A stretch of DNA of 27,574 nt from Actinomortierella ambigua (GCA_016098155.1 JAAAJB010000479.1:1-27574), one strand, 5' to 3'; positions 10,213-21,802 are shown, counted from the stretch's first letter. Numbers and translations: made by a program. Notes: generated by a model from the letters alone, not told the origin.

Positions 10213-10431
10213 CTACAGGCAAGGTTAAAAAAAAGAACGTGTGGGTTCGCTGTAGTTTGTTGGCACTGTGAGGAATGGAATGAAGAATGACGACTTGTCT
10301 TGAATGACTGACTGACTTACTGACTGAATGAAGGCAGAATTAAATGAATGCGGGAGAGTCGGGGTGACAAGGTTCAAAGGCGCTTTCGCATGTATCCGTA
10401 AATGCCTTATCCTGTGTGGCCCTTTGGTCAT
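10213..10431 (-). other. Candidate upstream exon (10431-10321) and intron of the MMSDH gene
   Basis: On the minus strand an ATG at 10431-10429 opens a frame of 37 codons ending at a strong GTAAGT donor (intron from 10320). After 108 bases a TTAAC branch-like site, a pyrimidine tract and CCTGTAG give an acceptor ending at 10213. Exon 10212 then runs nine codons without a stop into the ATG at 10185, in the same frame. The added 46 residues (beginning MTKGPHRIRHLRIHAK) are rich in Arg, Lys, His and Ser, with no acidic residue until just before the downstream Met, as in a mitochondrial presequence. The ATG at 10431 has a weak -3 base (C), while the one at 10185 has A. Inference from splice signals and composition only. 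Confidence 0.5.
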
Positions 10432-13400
10432 GTGGGCGCGCGCCCCCTTCTGTCTCTCTGTCTCTCCTCCTCACTCCTCCTCCCAAAAGAGACGGGAAAA
10501 GGGGGGGGGGGGAACGAATAGAGTGGCAAGGAAGGGAGCGTTGGCGAGTGGGGTTCGTGTGAAGCCAACCCTCTCAGCAGCCTAAAGAAACATCTGTGCC
10601 ATACCCCCCACTCTCCCACTCTCCCCTCTCCCCCTCACCCGCCAATCCAGAGTCTTTGTCTCACTCGAGAATGACCGACACGCGGGAATGTCGCGCGTTG
10701 TTCGGTAATGAAACCATCGCTTGTTTGTCAGCATCTTCATACTCTACCTTTTTAGCTGAGAGAAACACGCTCGTCTTTTTTTGTCTCACTGGTTATTTGA
10801 GATACGTCTAATTATGTCAACATACATAGTATAATAGTAGTAGTTGGTTGTGGCTGTAGTAGGAATGACGCTGTACGTAGTCAAGTGTCGGATGGGGGGC
10901 TGGGTAGAGACTTGCCACGCGCACGCGCAGCAATAACAGTGTCGCCGTTGTGCCATGTTGTTACCATAGAACAGACCGTTCAAAGCCGTTACGTTTTAAC
11001 GGCCCTGATGGTACCGCTCATATACAAGCAGTAAAGTACATGTGGAATGCTCAAATCTCCTTTCACACAATCACTCGTTCATTGCCCCCCTATATGTATG
11101 CACTATCAAGGGCCAGGATTTCCCCCTCGGCGTGCAAGCAAATACTCCTTCTCCGTCTCTCCTTGTCTCTCTGTCTCTGTGGAGGGGAGTGACATGATTA
11201 TGAAGAGTATGATTACGTTGGAAATGAGCTCAATTTCCGAAGATAATACCAACGCGAAAAAAACAACAAAAAGCAGTGCACCCAGGCCCTGAACAACAGG
11301 GTCTGCTGGACATGACAACCATGACAACTACCTCGTTGCCCTATTTCTCGTGTGAGCGCAAGGATGTACATATCGATGGAGAGGATGGAAAGGACAACAA
11401 GCATTGGTGTCTTGGGTCAGTGTCACCATCTTCTCGAACATGCTCTTTTTTGCCCCTTTGGAGCCCTGTGTATGTATATGTCCAACTTGATCGATGAAGT
11501 CTTTTTAATCGACTGTGCGTGCCTCGCGATGCGTGGAGCGAGGAAGCGAGAGAAGAGTCATGATGGGAAACCAACAAAACTATTGCCCATCTTATTTGAT
11601 GGCTCTTTGAAAGCGAGAGAGGGGGAGGGGGAGGGGTCATGAGAATGGGTCGAAAGATGAAGGAAGAAACATCCAATAATGAAAAGGACAGTGCGCTTGG
11701 TTCGTTTGCTCACGTTGCACACTTCTTCCTTCCTTGTTTCCCCTTGTTCGTTCCTTCTTTCTTTCTTTTAACTCTGTTTTGGTTTCGCCCAATGCCGTTG
11801 ACGGGACTTGGAGCGTGGATATGATTGGGAGTTTGGTCCACTGGTTGGTTGGTTTTGGGTCTACACAAGGAAACAACTCGCAAAGAAAGAATGTCGGCTC
11901 AGCCTCTTGTACCTGGCCGTAAAATTGTCCGAGGGGATGATGTCGCGAGGGGGAAGGGAAAAAAATATTGATAAGCTGAGCGGCCATCCACTCGACCCTG
12001 CAAGTGCAAGGAGCAACAAGAAAGAAAAAATGATGGAGGAAGAAGAAGGATAAGAAAGACGGATGAGCCAGTCTCTACCTCTCTTAACTCTCTGTCGATG
12101 CAGGAGACGTGGGGTAAGAGAGCCGGGGATGGACACGGCGACAAGGCCAGAGGGCAATCAAAGTACCGCGACTCAGATCGATAGTGACAGGAACGATGGA
12201 GAGTGATCTGTCCTACCCACTTCAATTGCAACAAAAAAACAACAACAACAACAATAGGCATGAGAAAAACCGTGCAGGAGGGGGAGAGGGGAGATAGAGA
12301 CCTGGTATACCTAGGGACAGGAAAGGAGCGAACAAGCGAGCCAAAGTTGGCGAGTGAGNNNNNNNNNNAAAAAAAAAAAAAAGGCACCAGAGAGAAGAGA
12401 AGAGTGGGTACTCAGACAAGTGTACAGGCACAGAATACCCATTCGCATGCAGCAGGTTTTTCACTTTTTTTGTTCAACAGACTGACCCTCTTGTTGAGGA
12501 AAAAAAAAAAAAAGAGTAATAAAAAAAGGTCAAAGAGCCCTCTTCGCAAATGTTGTTTGTTGTTCATTGTTATTCAGCGCGCAATAGTAGTATGCCTCCT
12601 GCTGTTGATTCCCTTCTCTGGTCGTCTTTCTTCCTCGAGGGACACCCGCACATTTCCACACACATACTCTAGCACACATAGAGAGAGACAGAGACAGAGA
12701 GAGCAAGTAAGAGTAGGTGGCAGAAAGTGAGAGGGGGGGGGGGGAAAGCGACAAAAGGACAACAAGGCAAGGCAGAGGAGCCCTTCTCTCTCTTTCTCTT
12801 CTACCCAAACTTACCCTTTTTCTCTCTCCTCTTCTTACCCACATTATTTGTCTCTGTTTCTGTGCCTTGGCTCTTCCTGTCTGTTTGTCTGACTGTCTCT
12901 CTTCCTCTTCTTCTTCCTCTTCTTCTCCCTCTCTTCTTTTTCTATTCTCCTTTTTTTTTTTTTTTGTTACCCTGGTTTCCATTGCTGTCCATTCATCTCT
13001 TTCTTCTTCTTCATTCTCTTTGCCATTGGTGCATGGGTGTTGCCCTCCTTCTTTGTCAGGCTGACCTGCACTAAAAGTACTTTCTACGCTATTTATTAAC
13101 GGCCAACACTCCCACTCCTCGGTCTCACACCAATAAAGTGTGCCCCGGAACCCTCTCACTCTCCGCCAATACTCCAACAACCTCCCCTGTCCCCCCCACC
13201 GCCATCCCAACCATCTCGACCCTGAACTTGCCCCGCCTCCTCTCTCTCCATTCTCATTCTTGCTATCCATCCCAGCATCCACACCTCCCCCTCTCTCTCG
13301 TCTCTCTCGTCTCCCACCTCTCTACAACTGCTGCATTCATCCTCTCTGGAGTCTAGCCACCTCCACATTGCATCGCACTCTTCTCTCCCCCCCTTTCCCC

Positions 13401-13447
13401 CTCCCCCTCCCTCCCCTCTTGACCCCTCCTGAGCACAATAACCTCGA
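10432..13447. other. Long intergenic region, pyrimidine-rich, with an assembly gap
   Basis: About 3 kb lie between the divergent dehydrogenase and kinase genes. I find no ORF with domain-like sequence; the longer frames are translations of CT/GA-rich low complexity. Contents include a G12 run near 10501, CT-rich tracts at 10590-10640 and 12780-13020, an A-rich stretch around the N gap, and a pyrimidine-rich leader from 13140 up to the kinase ATG that is probably its 5' UTR. Promoters for both genes must be here, but I cannot place them. Confidence 0.5.
12359..12368. other. Assembly gap (10 N)
   Basis: Ten undefined bases are followed directly by a 14-base A run and then purine-rich sequence. 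Ten Ns is a conventional placeholder, so the true missing length is unknown. Gene content may be missing here. Confidence 0.98.
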
Positions 13448-16400
13448 ATGGTTAATGACCGCTCAGCGAGCGCGCAGATGCGCAAGAACACACGTGCGGA
13501 GGAATGGCTCAAGAACGCTGTCAAGGACAAACATGTCCGCCTGATCCCTTTCTCAGAAATCTCAAAGGTCAAATACAATGTTGCCAAGGGTGGTTCTGGC
13601 ACTATCCATCTTGGTGCATGGCGCAATATGCACATTGCCATCAAGGAGCAGCACAACACCAATGATCTCATCAAGGAGGTAGGTTTCTTTTTCTTCTTCT
13701 CCTGCTCTTTTCATCCTCTTCTCTGCTTTGTCCATGCCGTTGTCAGCGTCGAATATCACTCCCTTTTTGTTATCATGCTTGCCTCATCAGTCCCGCATCG
13801 TCCCCCCCCTTCTTCTCTTTCCCCTCCTCCCTCTTCCCTCTCCCAATTGTTCGGCCCATGGGCCCAGCATCCACATGCCAACACGTATCTTCCCCTCCCC
13901 CCCTCTCCACTTCAAGCACATTGCACAAACACAAGGCGCGTGTGCTGTTTCTTCTCTGTGGACAAACAAACCTCCGCCCCAAGGAGAAATTATTATATGC
14001 GCCCATGCAGTTTTGACTGTATTCAATCTACACACACCCGGACTATTGCTATTTACCATTTGGTCAGATATATAACTCACACATTCCTTTTGTTCTTTCT
14101 CGCTTGCGTCCCCTCATCTCCCCCCGTCCCCCACCATGTCATCGCCTCACCCAGCTCAAGATGCACAAGCAGGTGCACGACTCCAACTATATTGTAAAGT
14201 TCTTTGGTATCACCAAGCACCCCTTGACCCAGGACACGTGTATTGTGATGCAATTTGCAGAGAATGGATGTCTTCAGGACTATCTCGAGACCCATAATGT
14301 CTCCATCCCATGGCTGACAAAGTACCGCCTTGCCTGGGAGGTTTCCTCAGGACTCGACTTTATCCACCGCGAAAACATCTTCCACACGGACCTGCACTCG
14401 CGTAACATCCTCATCGACACCGATGGCAAGGCCCTCATCACCGACTTTGGCCTCAGCAAGTCTGTCAACAAAACCATCTACACCACCAAGGCCGGCCTCT
14501 TTGGCGTCGTTCCCTATGTTGCACCAGAGCGCATGCAAAACCCGGGGGAGACCTATACTGCAAAGTGCGACATCTACTCGCTCGGTGTCATCTTTTGGGA
14601 GCTGTCTTCGTGTGTGATCCCCTTTGAGGACCAACTCCAGGATGTCATGTTGGCCTTTAAAATCATTGCGGGTGCCCGTGAAAAGACTGTGGTGGGCACA
14701 GCAGTCGAGTATGAGATGTTGTATCGTCGATGCTGGGATGGCCTGCCACAGAATCGCCCCACCATGGAGATTGTTCTCTCCGAGCTCGTCGAGATGCTTG
14801 CAGCTGAGCAACGGAACCCACGCCTAGCGCCGCCTCGTCCGCGATCTCCAAAGCCCTCCAGACCGCTCTCGAGCGACTCACTCATCGCACCCTCGACGCC
14901 CTTCCCATACGACAATGAGTCCCAATCGTCACCGGAAAACACCAACCATGTCCGCCCAGAGTCGCCGGTAGTACCAAATGCACGACTGCCGCCGCGACAA
15001 CAGTCGATTGCGCAGATCGCCGAAGCTGTCCAAGGCATCCCGTCTGTCCCCAGTCTTCCCGAACCCACACGCACGGGAATGAGGGTTTCCTTTATTGATA
15101 ACCTAGAGCCTGGCAAGGAAAAGGCAGGCAAGGAGAGCCCTAGCGGAGCCAACAACAACAACAATGCAGTTCCAGCAGCACCCGCCTCGACAGCCAAAAA
15201 CAACAGGGACAACGAATCAAAGCCCAAAGAGGATAGCAACACAGATCCTAGCTTGAACCACCTCAACAACAACAACAATACCGCCACCGGCAACAACGAC
15301 AGCAACAACAGCAACAACGACAACGCCAACATTACCGTCGCTCCTAATGCTATCCCACCACAAGAGCCACGTGTGCCAGGCCTGCCAGAGACTGCATCAC
15401 TGGCGTTGGCGTCAGGACTGTCCATGGACAAAGTGGTGAACAAGCTCAAGCCCAATGCAAAGACGATTGCCACCATCTCGCCACCCCCACCAGGCGCTCC
15501 CCCACCACCGCCTAGTCAACCACCCCACAATGCAAGGCCAGTGTCACCTCCACGACAGCGTGCGCCAGCAGGCCCAACACGCTTCTCCAGGGCCATGATT
15601 CCTCCTCCCCCAACAGGCGCCCCTCCAGTCAAAGTCTCGCCGACCATGGGACCCCTTGTCCGACCCCCACCGGGGCCTCCACCTGTTCAGACTGCTGTGG
15701 GTGCCACCAACTCACCATCGTCGCCATCCAGCCCTGCCCCTCCGAGCACTCCCTCGCCATCAGCAGCAGCAGCAGCAGCAGCAGCCAACGGAACAACGGT
15801 GCCCAACGCGCTGCCCAATGGCCCAGGTCTTGGCCCTAACCTTCCAGCGATGACGCCCCCCAAGGCGAGTGCGCCGCCGTCGCGGCAGGCGCCCGATTAC
15901 ACACCGTCGACGACGTACACGCCTTCGTCGAGCTCCAAGACACAGCCTCCCAAGAAGCAAGGGTCGTTTACGGAGGCGCGCAGCCAGGCCTCGCCCTTGT
16001 CTCTGCCCTCGGAGTCGCGACCGACACCGGTCCGTCAAATCATGGGCTTCAATGTCGCGACACCTCTTGCTCCTATTTGGAACAAGCGACCGACGCCAGC
16101 TGCAGCAGAGGCGAAGGAGTCGAGTACTGGTGCTGGTGGTGCTGGCGGTGCTAGTGCTGGCGCTGCGCCAAGGGCACCCCAGCAGATCCAGCCACCACCC
16201 GCTTCTCAGCGTGACCAACAACGCCCATTGTCGTACCTGACGCTGGAAGTTGGGTCGACCGAGGATTCGCTCATGGATGCCATCATCAGTCAGGTGACGA
16301 TGGGCCACAGTGGATCGCCTTCGACAACGCCGTCGCCATCCATGTCGCCATCGCCGGCGCCCAGTAGCAGCGGTGCTGCTGCTGGTGGTGGTGGTAATCA

Positions 16401-18933
16401 CATTGTTCAGCCGCACAAGATTGCGCAGGCCATGATGGGTGGCGCCGGCGGCGGTGGTGGCCAATCAACCGAGCGGTCGCGGGCCAACACACCAGACCCT
16501 TACCGCCAGGATGCGGATCTCTCGGGGCTTGCTGGTAAGAGCAGCCGCCGGATCGATATCGCTCCTAGTGGTGGTGGTGGTGGTGGAGCTTCCTCGCCAG
16601 CCATGAACGCGCTCGATGCGACAACAAGTGCAGCGGCGACGCGTCGACCCAGCCCCGAGCTGTCGCCGATGCTTTGTGGTCAAAGCGCTCAAGGTTTCCC
16701 AGTCGTGAATGCTCCGCTGGCGCCTCTTATTTCCCGCAACGCTCAGAGTAAGTTTTTTTTTCTTTCTTTTTGTTCGTATCAGAGATGGAATGTAATTATC
16801 CTGTCCACGACGTCGGGATATCTTTTGTTTGTTTTTCCCATGTTCTTTTCCATCTTTTTTTTTCTGTGGTTCCGCGTCTGCTTTTTCTTTTTGCACGGAA
16901 GTGTGTGGACTATCAAGACAGGATGCTCGACTTGGGAGGGAGAGAGAGAGAGTAAAAGAGAGAAAGAGAGAGAGGGTGAAGGCCCATTGCTTGTCTTTTC
17001 CAAAAAGAAGGAAAAAAGTTCAGGCGACAACAAGTATTTCCCACCTCAACGAACGGCGTTCCTCACCTCCAAGCCCTTCCTCTTCCTTTTTTTCTGTCCC
17101 CGACTCGCTCCGTTGCTTCCTTTGTCCCACCCTTGATCCTACTAGAGGAGGCGCACAAAAACCAGGAATCCATGCAGAGAGCAGATACCAATGGCGCAGG
17201 TAAATGATCAAGTCGAGGATCCTTCATCTCTTCCATCTCAACCCATTCTTTGTTCTTCTCCTATTATTTTTATTTTCCTCCTCCCTGGTGGATTGTGCAA
17301 CTGCTAACCCCCAATACCCTGTGCTGCTATTGTTGTTGTCATGGTTCCGATAGCAATCAGCCCGCGCTCAACATCGGAGGATAGCGAGGGGGACGAGTTG
17401 CGTTCGATCACCGAGTCCAAGGGAAGCTTGCGATCCGGTGTGGAGGGCAACACGAAGAACAAAGTGCAGGTGGACAACTTTTACAGTCTGGTGGATCCTT
17501 ACAAGGACTTGCACCTGTCCGAGCAATCCGACTTTTTCACAGCGGTGACCAACAGTGACTTTGACCTGGTGGAGCGCATGCTGGGCTTGATTCCCAGCCT
17601 GGTGAACGAGACCAACACCTTCTGGCCCTACCCGACACCGATCGTGATGGCGGCGCGGTCACGGCTTCCAATGGAGACGATGAAGCTGCTCAAGAAGTAT
17701 GGAGCGATCCTCGACAAGGGCGATCGCAACCTCAGCACGGTGCTCCACTATGTCTGTGAAAAGTACCCAGAGCCGATGGAGGCGGTCTTGTTCCTGGCGA
17801 CCTCGGGAGCCGACTGCAACGCCGTCGACAACAAGAAGCGGACGCCGCTCATGTCGCTCCTGCAAAACACACATATCCAACAGACACGGACCATGCTCGA
17901 CGCCATCCGCGTCCTCTTCAAGTATGGCGCTCATGCGCGGGCCGTCGATCACCAGAACAAGACTGTTCTTCACTATGCGATCCAGCACTGCCGCGAACCC
18001 ACGCCCGTCATGGAGCTGCTGCTCAAGCGAGGCGCGGAGGTGAACGCGCGCGACGCGTCCAAGAGCACGCCGTTGCATCTGGTGCTGGAGCGGATGGACA
18101 ATGAGGAGCTGGTCCAGCTGTTGTTGCTCTATGGGGCCGACCCGGGTCTGAAGAACGGTGGGAAGCGGAACGCGCTGTGCATTGCGGCGGAGCATCTGCG
18201 GGTGATGAGCGCATGGTTCCTGTTGGAGAACGATCTTTTGTCGTCGTCGCCGGACAATATCAAGAAGGCGACCGAGTTTTGCTCAAAGGCCGATGGGCCG
18301 GACAAGAGTGCCAAGCCGTTGTTCAAGAACCTGTTGTCGGACTGGCAGGGCAAGGAGGGCAAGATCCGACGCATCCAGCTGGCCCAGGACTGCATCATGC
18401 GCGTCCAGCGTACCCCGGACATGAAGACGATCGACCAGACCCAGGTCGCGCTCGAGTTTTTGGAGCATGCGGGCGTCCCGCTGTATCCTTCGGGATCGTC
18501 GTCGACGACGAACGGCGGTGCGGGCGCTGGTCCTGGTGCCAATGGGGTGATTGATGGCAGCTCCAAAGCAGGCGGCGTGTATATGGGCGATGGCGTCTCT
18601 GGAGGAGGCAATGTTGGCGGTGGTGGCAATACAGGCGGCGGCGGCGGGTTCTTGAGCAAGTCAGGCCGTGGCAACAATAACAATCACCACCACCACCACC
18701 ATCACCATAACCACAACAACAGCATCAACGGCACGGGCCATCATCATCATCACCATCACCACCAGTATCGTCCGACGAACAACGGTGCTGTGCAGGAGCT
18801 GCGTGTCGCAGAAGGTGTCGAGCCTTTGAAGCAGATCATGGTCCCCGTCAAGACCGCTCAGCAGATGGGCAAGGAGCAGCAGGAAGCTGCCAGCCGAATT
18901 GCCTTTATTCAGAAGAACAATGGCATCTGGTAG
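13448..18933 (+). CDS. TKL-type protein kinase with proline-rich linker and ankyrin repeats
   Basis: Four exons, 13448-13678, 14155-16747, 17146-17199 and 17354-18933, give 1485 residues; junctions are phase 0, A|AG and G|CA. The kinase domain spans about 45-320: glycine loop VAKGGSGTIHLG, AIK with Lys66, a likely C-helix Glu at 77, HTDLHSRN with Asp156 and Asn161, DFG at 174-176 and VPYVAPE at 196-202. HTD replaces HRD, but the catalytic Asp is kept, so activity is expected. The style resembles the expanded TKL kinases of early-diverging fungi. The middle (about 325-950) is disordered: Asn runs, several PPPP stretches such as PPPPGAPPPPPSQPP, and Ala, Gly and Ser tracts. After a 54-base microexon, about 1020-1255 form ankyrin-type repeats (ILDKGDRNLSTVLHYV, GADCNAVDNKKRTPLMSL, GAEVNARDASKSTPLHLVL, GADPGLKNGGKRNALCIAA). 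The tail has two His-rich runs. The ankyrin part probably recruits targets and the Pro-rich part SH3 or profilin-type partners; this is inference. It could be two genes if the junctions at 16747 and 17354 are wrong, but frames agree. Confidence 0.82.
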
Positions 18934-19245
18934 AGTGAGAACGACTGACTGGCCTCCACTGCTCCTCGCAACTACACATCCCTCCCCTAACTCCACTACC
19001 TCCACCTTCTTCCATTTGGTTTTTGTTATTTTTTTGCATTCGCATTTTCACTTGCACGCACTTTACAACACACACACATGCACACACTATCGCACTCTTA
19101 TGCACACACACACACATACACATACATTCATTCACGGCCTCACTCCTCGTTTTGTCAGACTCGACATTTTATTATCTTGGCGACGAATTCCGCCTGCTCT
19201 TCTCTCAACAAGAGAGCAAGAAAGAAGGAGTCGATCAACAACAAT

Positions 19246-19321
19246 AACATCTTACATCAACAACATCCTACAACAAAAACAACATCCTACAACAACAACA
19301 ACACCCTACAACAACAACAAA
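19246..19321. repeat. Imperfect 19-base tandem repeat, about 3.8 copies
   Basis: Three near-identical 19-base units (19262-19280, 19281-19299, 19300-19318) share the pattern AACATCCTACAACAACAAC with one or two changes each. A diverged 16-base copy precedes them (from 19246). The array lies in the 3' flank of the kinase gene and may be in its 3' UTR. Confidence 0.8.
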
Positions 19322-19714
19322 AGGCGAATCAGGTAGTGTCTTGCTTCACAGTATCGCTTTCTGTCCCCGACCTTTTTTTTTGGCAAAAAAAGCCAAAAAA
19401 AAAAATCACCCTACGAAAACGAAAAAAAAACTCCTCCCATGTAACATAGTCCACCACTGCCACTGGTTCATCTGGCGGTGTTTCTCTCTCAAAGTCTCCA
19501 TTCTAAAAAATAAAAATAAAATAAATAAATAATATCAATACAAACTTCACATCCAACGCGTGAATCTCTCTCCTCTTGGCTTGGGAAGTGGAAAGAGAGG
19601 ATGACCAATGCCAAGGAATACAAGGGTGTGTGTGTGCCTGAGAGTAAGGGCTTCGCCGTATACACATTGGATCATGGGAGGTGTCATCGTGTGGCAGTAC
19701 ATATTTTACGCGAC

Positions 19715-19721
19715 TATAAAA
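19715..19721 (+). promoter_or_regulatory. Candidate TATA box
   Basis: TATAAAA lies about 100 bases upstream of the ATG of the CAP-like gene, followed by a pyrimidine-rich leader. The distance suits transcription starting about 30 bases downstream. Supported by motif and position only. Confidence 0.4.
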
Positions 19722-19816
19722 TTTAAGGATGTCGTATCTCCTTTTTCTTCCAACAACCCTATCTTCTCCTCCTTTCTCATCAACTTGCATTCATTCAAAC
19801 CCCCTTCCATCTCGAC

Positions 19817-21207
19817 ATGATCTCGCTCAAAGACAAGATTATGACTACTACGAACCAGTCTGCAGGAGTGCGCGGTCAGAGCGCCAAGGAGCGTGCCACT
19901 CAACTTTTGGTACGACAGAACACAAGGGCCATCCAATTCTCTCTCTCCAACTCTCTCTCTCTCTCAACCGATAATCATCATCCGAGTCCGCATGATAGTG
20001 CTCAATGGAAGAAAAAAAAAGGAAAGGGTGCAGGTGGAATGTGCTGACTGAGCCAAAATACCGCCGATAGGGAGCAAAGTGCTCTTGTTTCCTTGTCTAT
20101 CTGTTCCTGCGTCTCTCGGACCAACTATGCGCGCTCACTCTGTTGTTGTTGTTGTCGCTGTTTTTTTAATGTCCTTTTGTGTCTTTTTGTGTCTTTTTTG
20201 TATCTATTGTGTCTATTGTTTCCTTTGGGGGATCGCGAGCAGCAAGATGAAGCGGGCCAAGAAAAGACGATCCAGATGGAGCCTTCCAAGGCCCTGTACC
20301 TGTTGAATTGCAAGGATTGCACGCTGACCATTGAAGGCAAACCTATCAAGATTTCCATCGGTAAACAAAAAACAACCCTGTTGTGTCTCTCTCCTGTTCA
20401 CTTCCGAGTCGTACGAGGAGATATTTTCCGCTCATCATTCGTATGCGTGTCTATGTGTATTGTTGTGTATGTCTTTTTCTTTTTTGTTTCCTTACTCTGC
20501 CGATGCATTATCTCTTGCTCGATAGAAAACTGCGAGAATCTCGTGCTCAAGGTCACTGACAAGATTCTCACCAGTGTTCTTGACGTTTGGGGAAGCAAGA
20601 ACGTCGAAATTGATGTAAGCTTTTGGTTTGAATTGACGATTTATGAAAAAAAAAAAAAAAAAAGATCCCCCCACCCCTCCCCCTCTCATTTTCCACTTTG
20701 GTGGTCTAAATTTGCGTCTCTGATTCCATCCCACTTTTGACATCTATTCCCTAGTGCGAGAGAGCTGTTGGGTTTTTGCAGCTGGAGAGCGTGCAGGGCT
20801 TCAAGTTTAGACTGCCGGATCCCGAGTACTTCAACGAGATGATCTGGGTTGCCTCGGACGACATTGTGCTGCACCTGGGGACCGAGAAGCATGAGCTCGG
20901 TTCCTCCAAGATGGAGGCCAAGCCCGATCAGCGCAATGACCTTGACCAGTTTATCACCTGCAGAAAGTCCACCGGACTGTCGACTGAAGGTACGTGCGTG
21001 GTTGATCTTTTGTAGGAAGGATGGGCCAAGGAGAGGGGGCGGAAAGGGGAGGGGGGAGAGTGTGTGCTCCAGGGGAGAGAAGGGTAGATGACAGTGTTGG
21101 GTGTGGGGGGGGGGGCCACCCAGAGAGTGCTTGTGACTAATTGACTTTCTTCCTACAACTACATAGTGAGGTCCGATATGGCAGGTTACCCAGTCAGGCG
21201 CGCATAA
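19817..21207 (+). CDS. C-CAP/cofactor C-like domain protein
   Basis: Five exons, 19817-19909, about 20243-20360, 20526-20614, 20782-20989 and 21167-21207, give about 182 residues. The second exon may start at 20240 instead; both AGs keep frame, differing by one Gln. The other junctions are G|AA, phase 0 and G|TG. The core has the alternating hydrophobic ladder of a CARP-type right-handed beta-helix: KALYLLNCKDCTLTIEGK, IKISIENCENLVLKVTDK, VLDVWGSKNVEIDLES, followed by WVASDDIVLHLG. Cyclase-associated proteins and tubulin cofactor C use this fold, but the protein lacks CAP's N-terminal adenylyl-cyclase-binding region and Pro-rich WH2 region. A role with actin or tubulin is only a guess. The last exon codes 13 residues after the split codon and is the least certain part. 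Confidence 0.68.
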
Positions 21208-21663
21208 GGAGGGGGGCGTTGTTACTGAGGATTGAAGCATTGATGGACGCGGCACCTGGCCCTAGGACAGCGCAAGGAGGAAAAGGGAGGGGATGTGTGC
21301 GCACAATGGTGCAGTATCACTGCGGCGCCTTGGAACCCGTCAATCGATAGAGGATACTATATACAATTAAAATATGAAGGTAAAAAAAAGTCCAATGGCC
21401 AGGCCCTTCTCTCACTTTAGGACGTGACTCATGGGAACGAGCAGCGGCGGTTGGAGGGATGGGCTGACTGAGCACGTTCTTTGCCGCAGGCCTGCTGCTT
21501 TGGACTTGTTTGTTTGGTGGCGATGGGAGTTCTCAACTATATAGTACAAAGTATCACCGGCACTGCGCCAGGCCGAATAAGATGACATCGTTTAAGGTGG
21601 GAGCTGAAAGCGTTTGTCATCCTTTTGGCCCCATTGTCCCGATTTGGGCGGATCCCCCTATGA

Positions 21664-21670
21664 TATAAAA
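21664..21670 (+). promoter_or_regulatory. Candidate TATA box of the Smr protein gene
   Basis: TATAAAA lies about 210 bases upstream of the ATG at 21881, in an A/T-rich block followed by a CA-rich leader. A start site near 21695-21720 would give a 5' UTR of about 170 bases. Motif and spacing only. Confidence 0.45.
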
Positions 21671-21727
21671 TAATTTTTATTGGCATCGCATCTCCACAAC
21701 AGCATCGCATCATCACATCATTGCATT

Positions 21728-21802
21728 CCACACACACACACACCACACACCACACACAAACACACGCACTCGCTCACAAATACGCACATTCACACACACC
21801 TG
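21728..21802. repeat. CA-rich low-complexity tract in a 5' leader
   Basis: Interrupted CACACA and CACAAA runs fill about 75 bases between the TATA-like box and the start codon of the Smr protein gene. They are probably part of the transcribed leader. Confidence 0.7.

Larger units (their letters stand above)
18934..19816. other. Intergenic region with CA tract, AAC repeats and A/T-rich block
   Basis: This stretch follows the kinase stop codon. It holds a CA-rich tract (about 19066-19133), the 19-base tandem repeat, A-rich sequence (19385-19435) and a block with overlapping AATAAA copies (about 19504-19536) that could serve as a distant polyadenylation region. I see no gene. Confidence 0.55.

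Noticed and set aside
12203..12730. Plus-strand frame crossing the N gap
   Set aside because: It includes undefined residues and homopolymer translation (poly-Lys), so there is no coding evidence.
12530..13282. Minus-strand 250-codon open frame with Lys/Glu-rich sequence
   Set aside because: It is the complement of a CT-rich low-complexity stretch and runs over the likely kinase leader. The Glu and Lys runs mirror CTT/TTC repeats, and there is no domain-like segment.
15760..16464. Minus-strand Arg-rich 234-codon frame
   Set aside because: It is antisense to the Pro/Ala/Ser-rich linker of the kinase gene, and its composition is a mirror of that bias.
17341..17353. ATG at 17341 as an independent start for the ankyrin protein
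   Set aside because: These bases lie in a pyrimidine-rich intron end finishing in TAG at 17351-17353, and the spliced frame from the previous exon fits exactly. It is kept only as an alternative.
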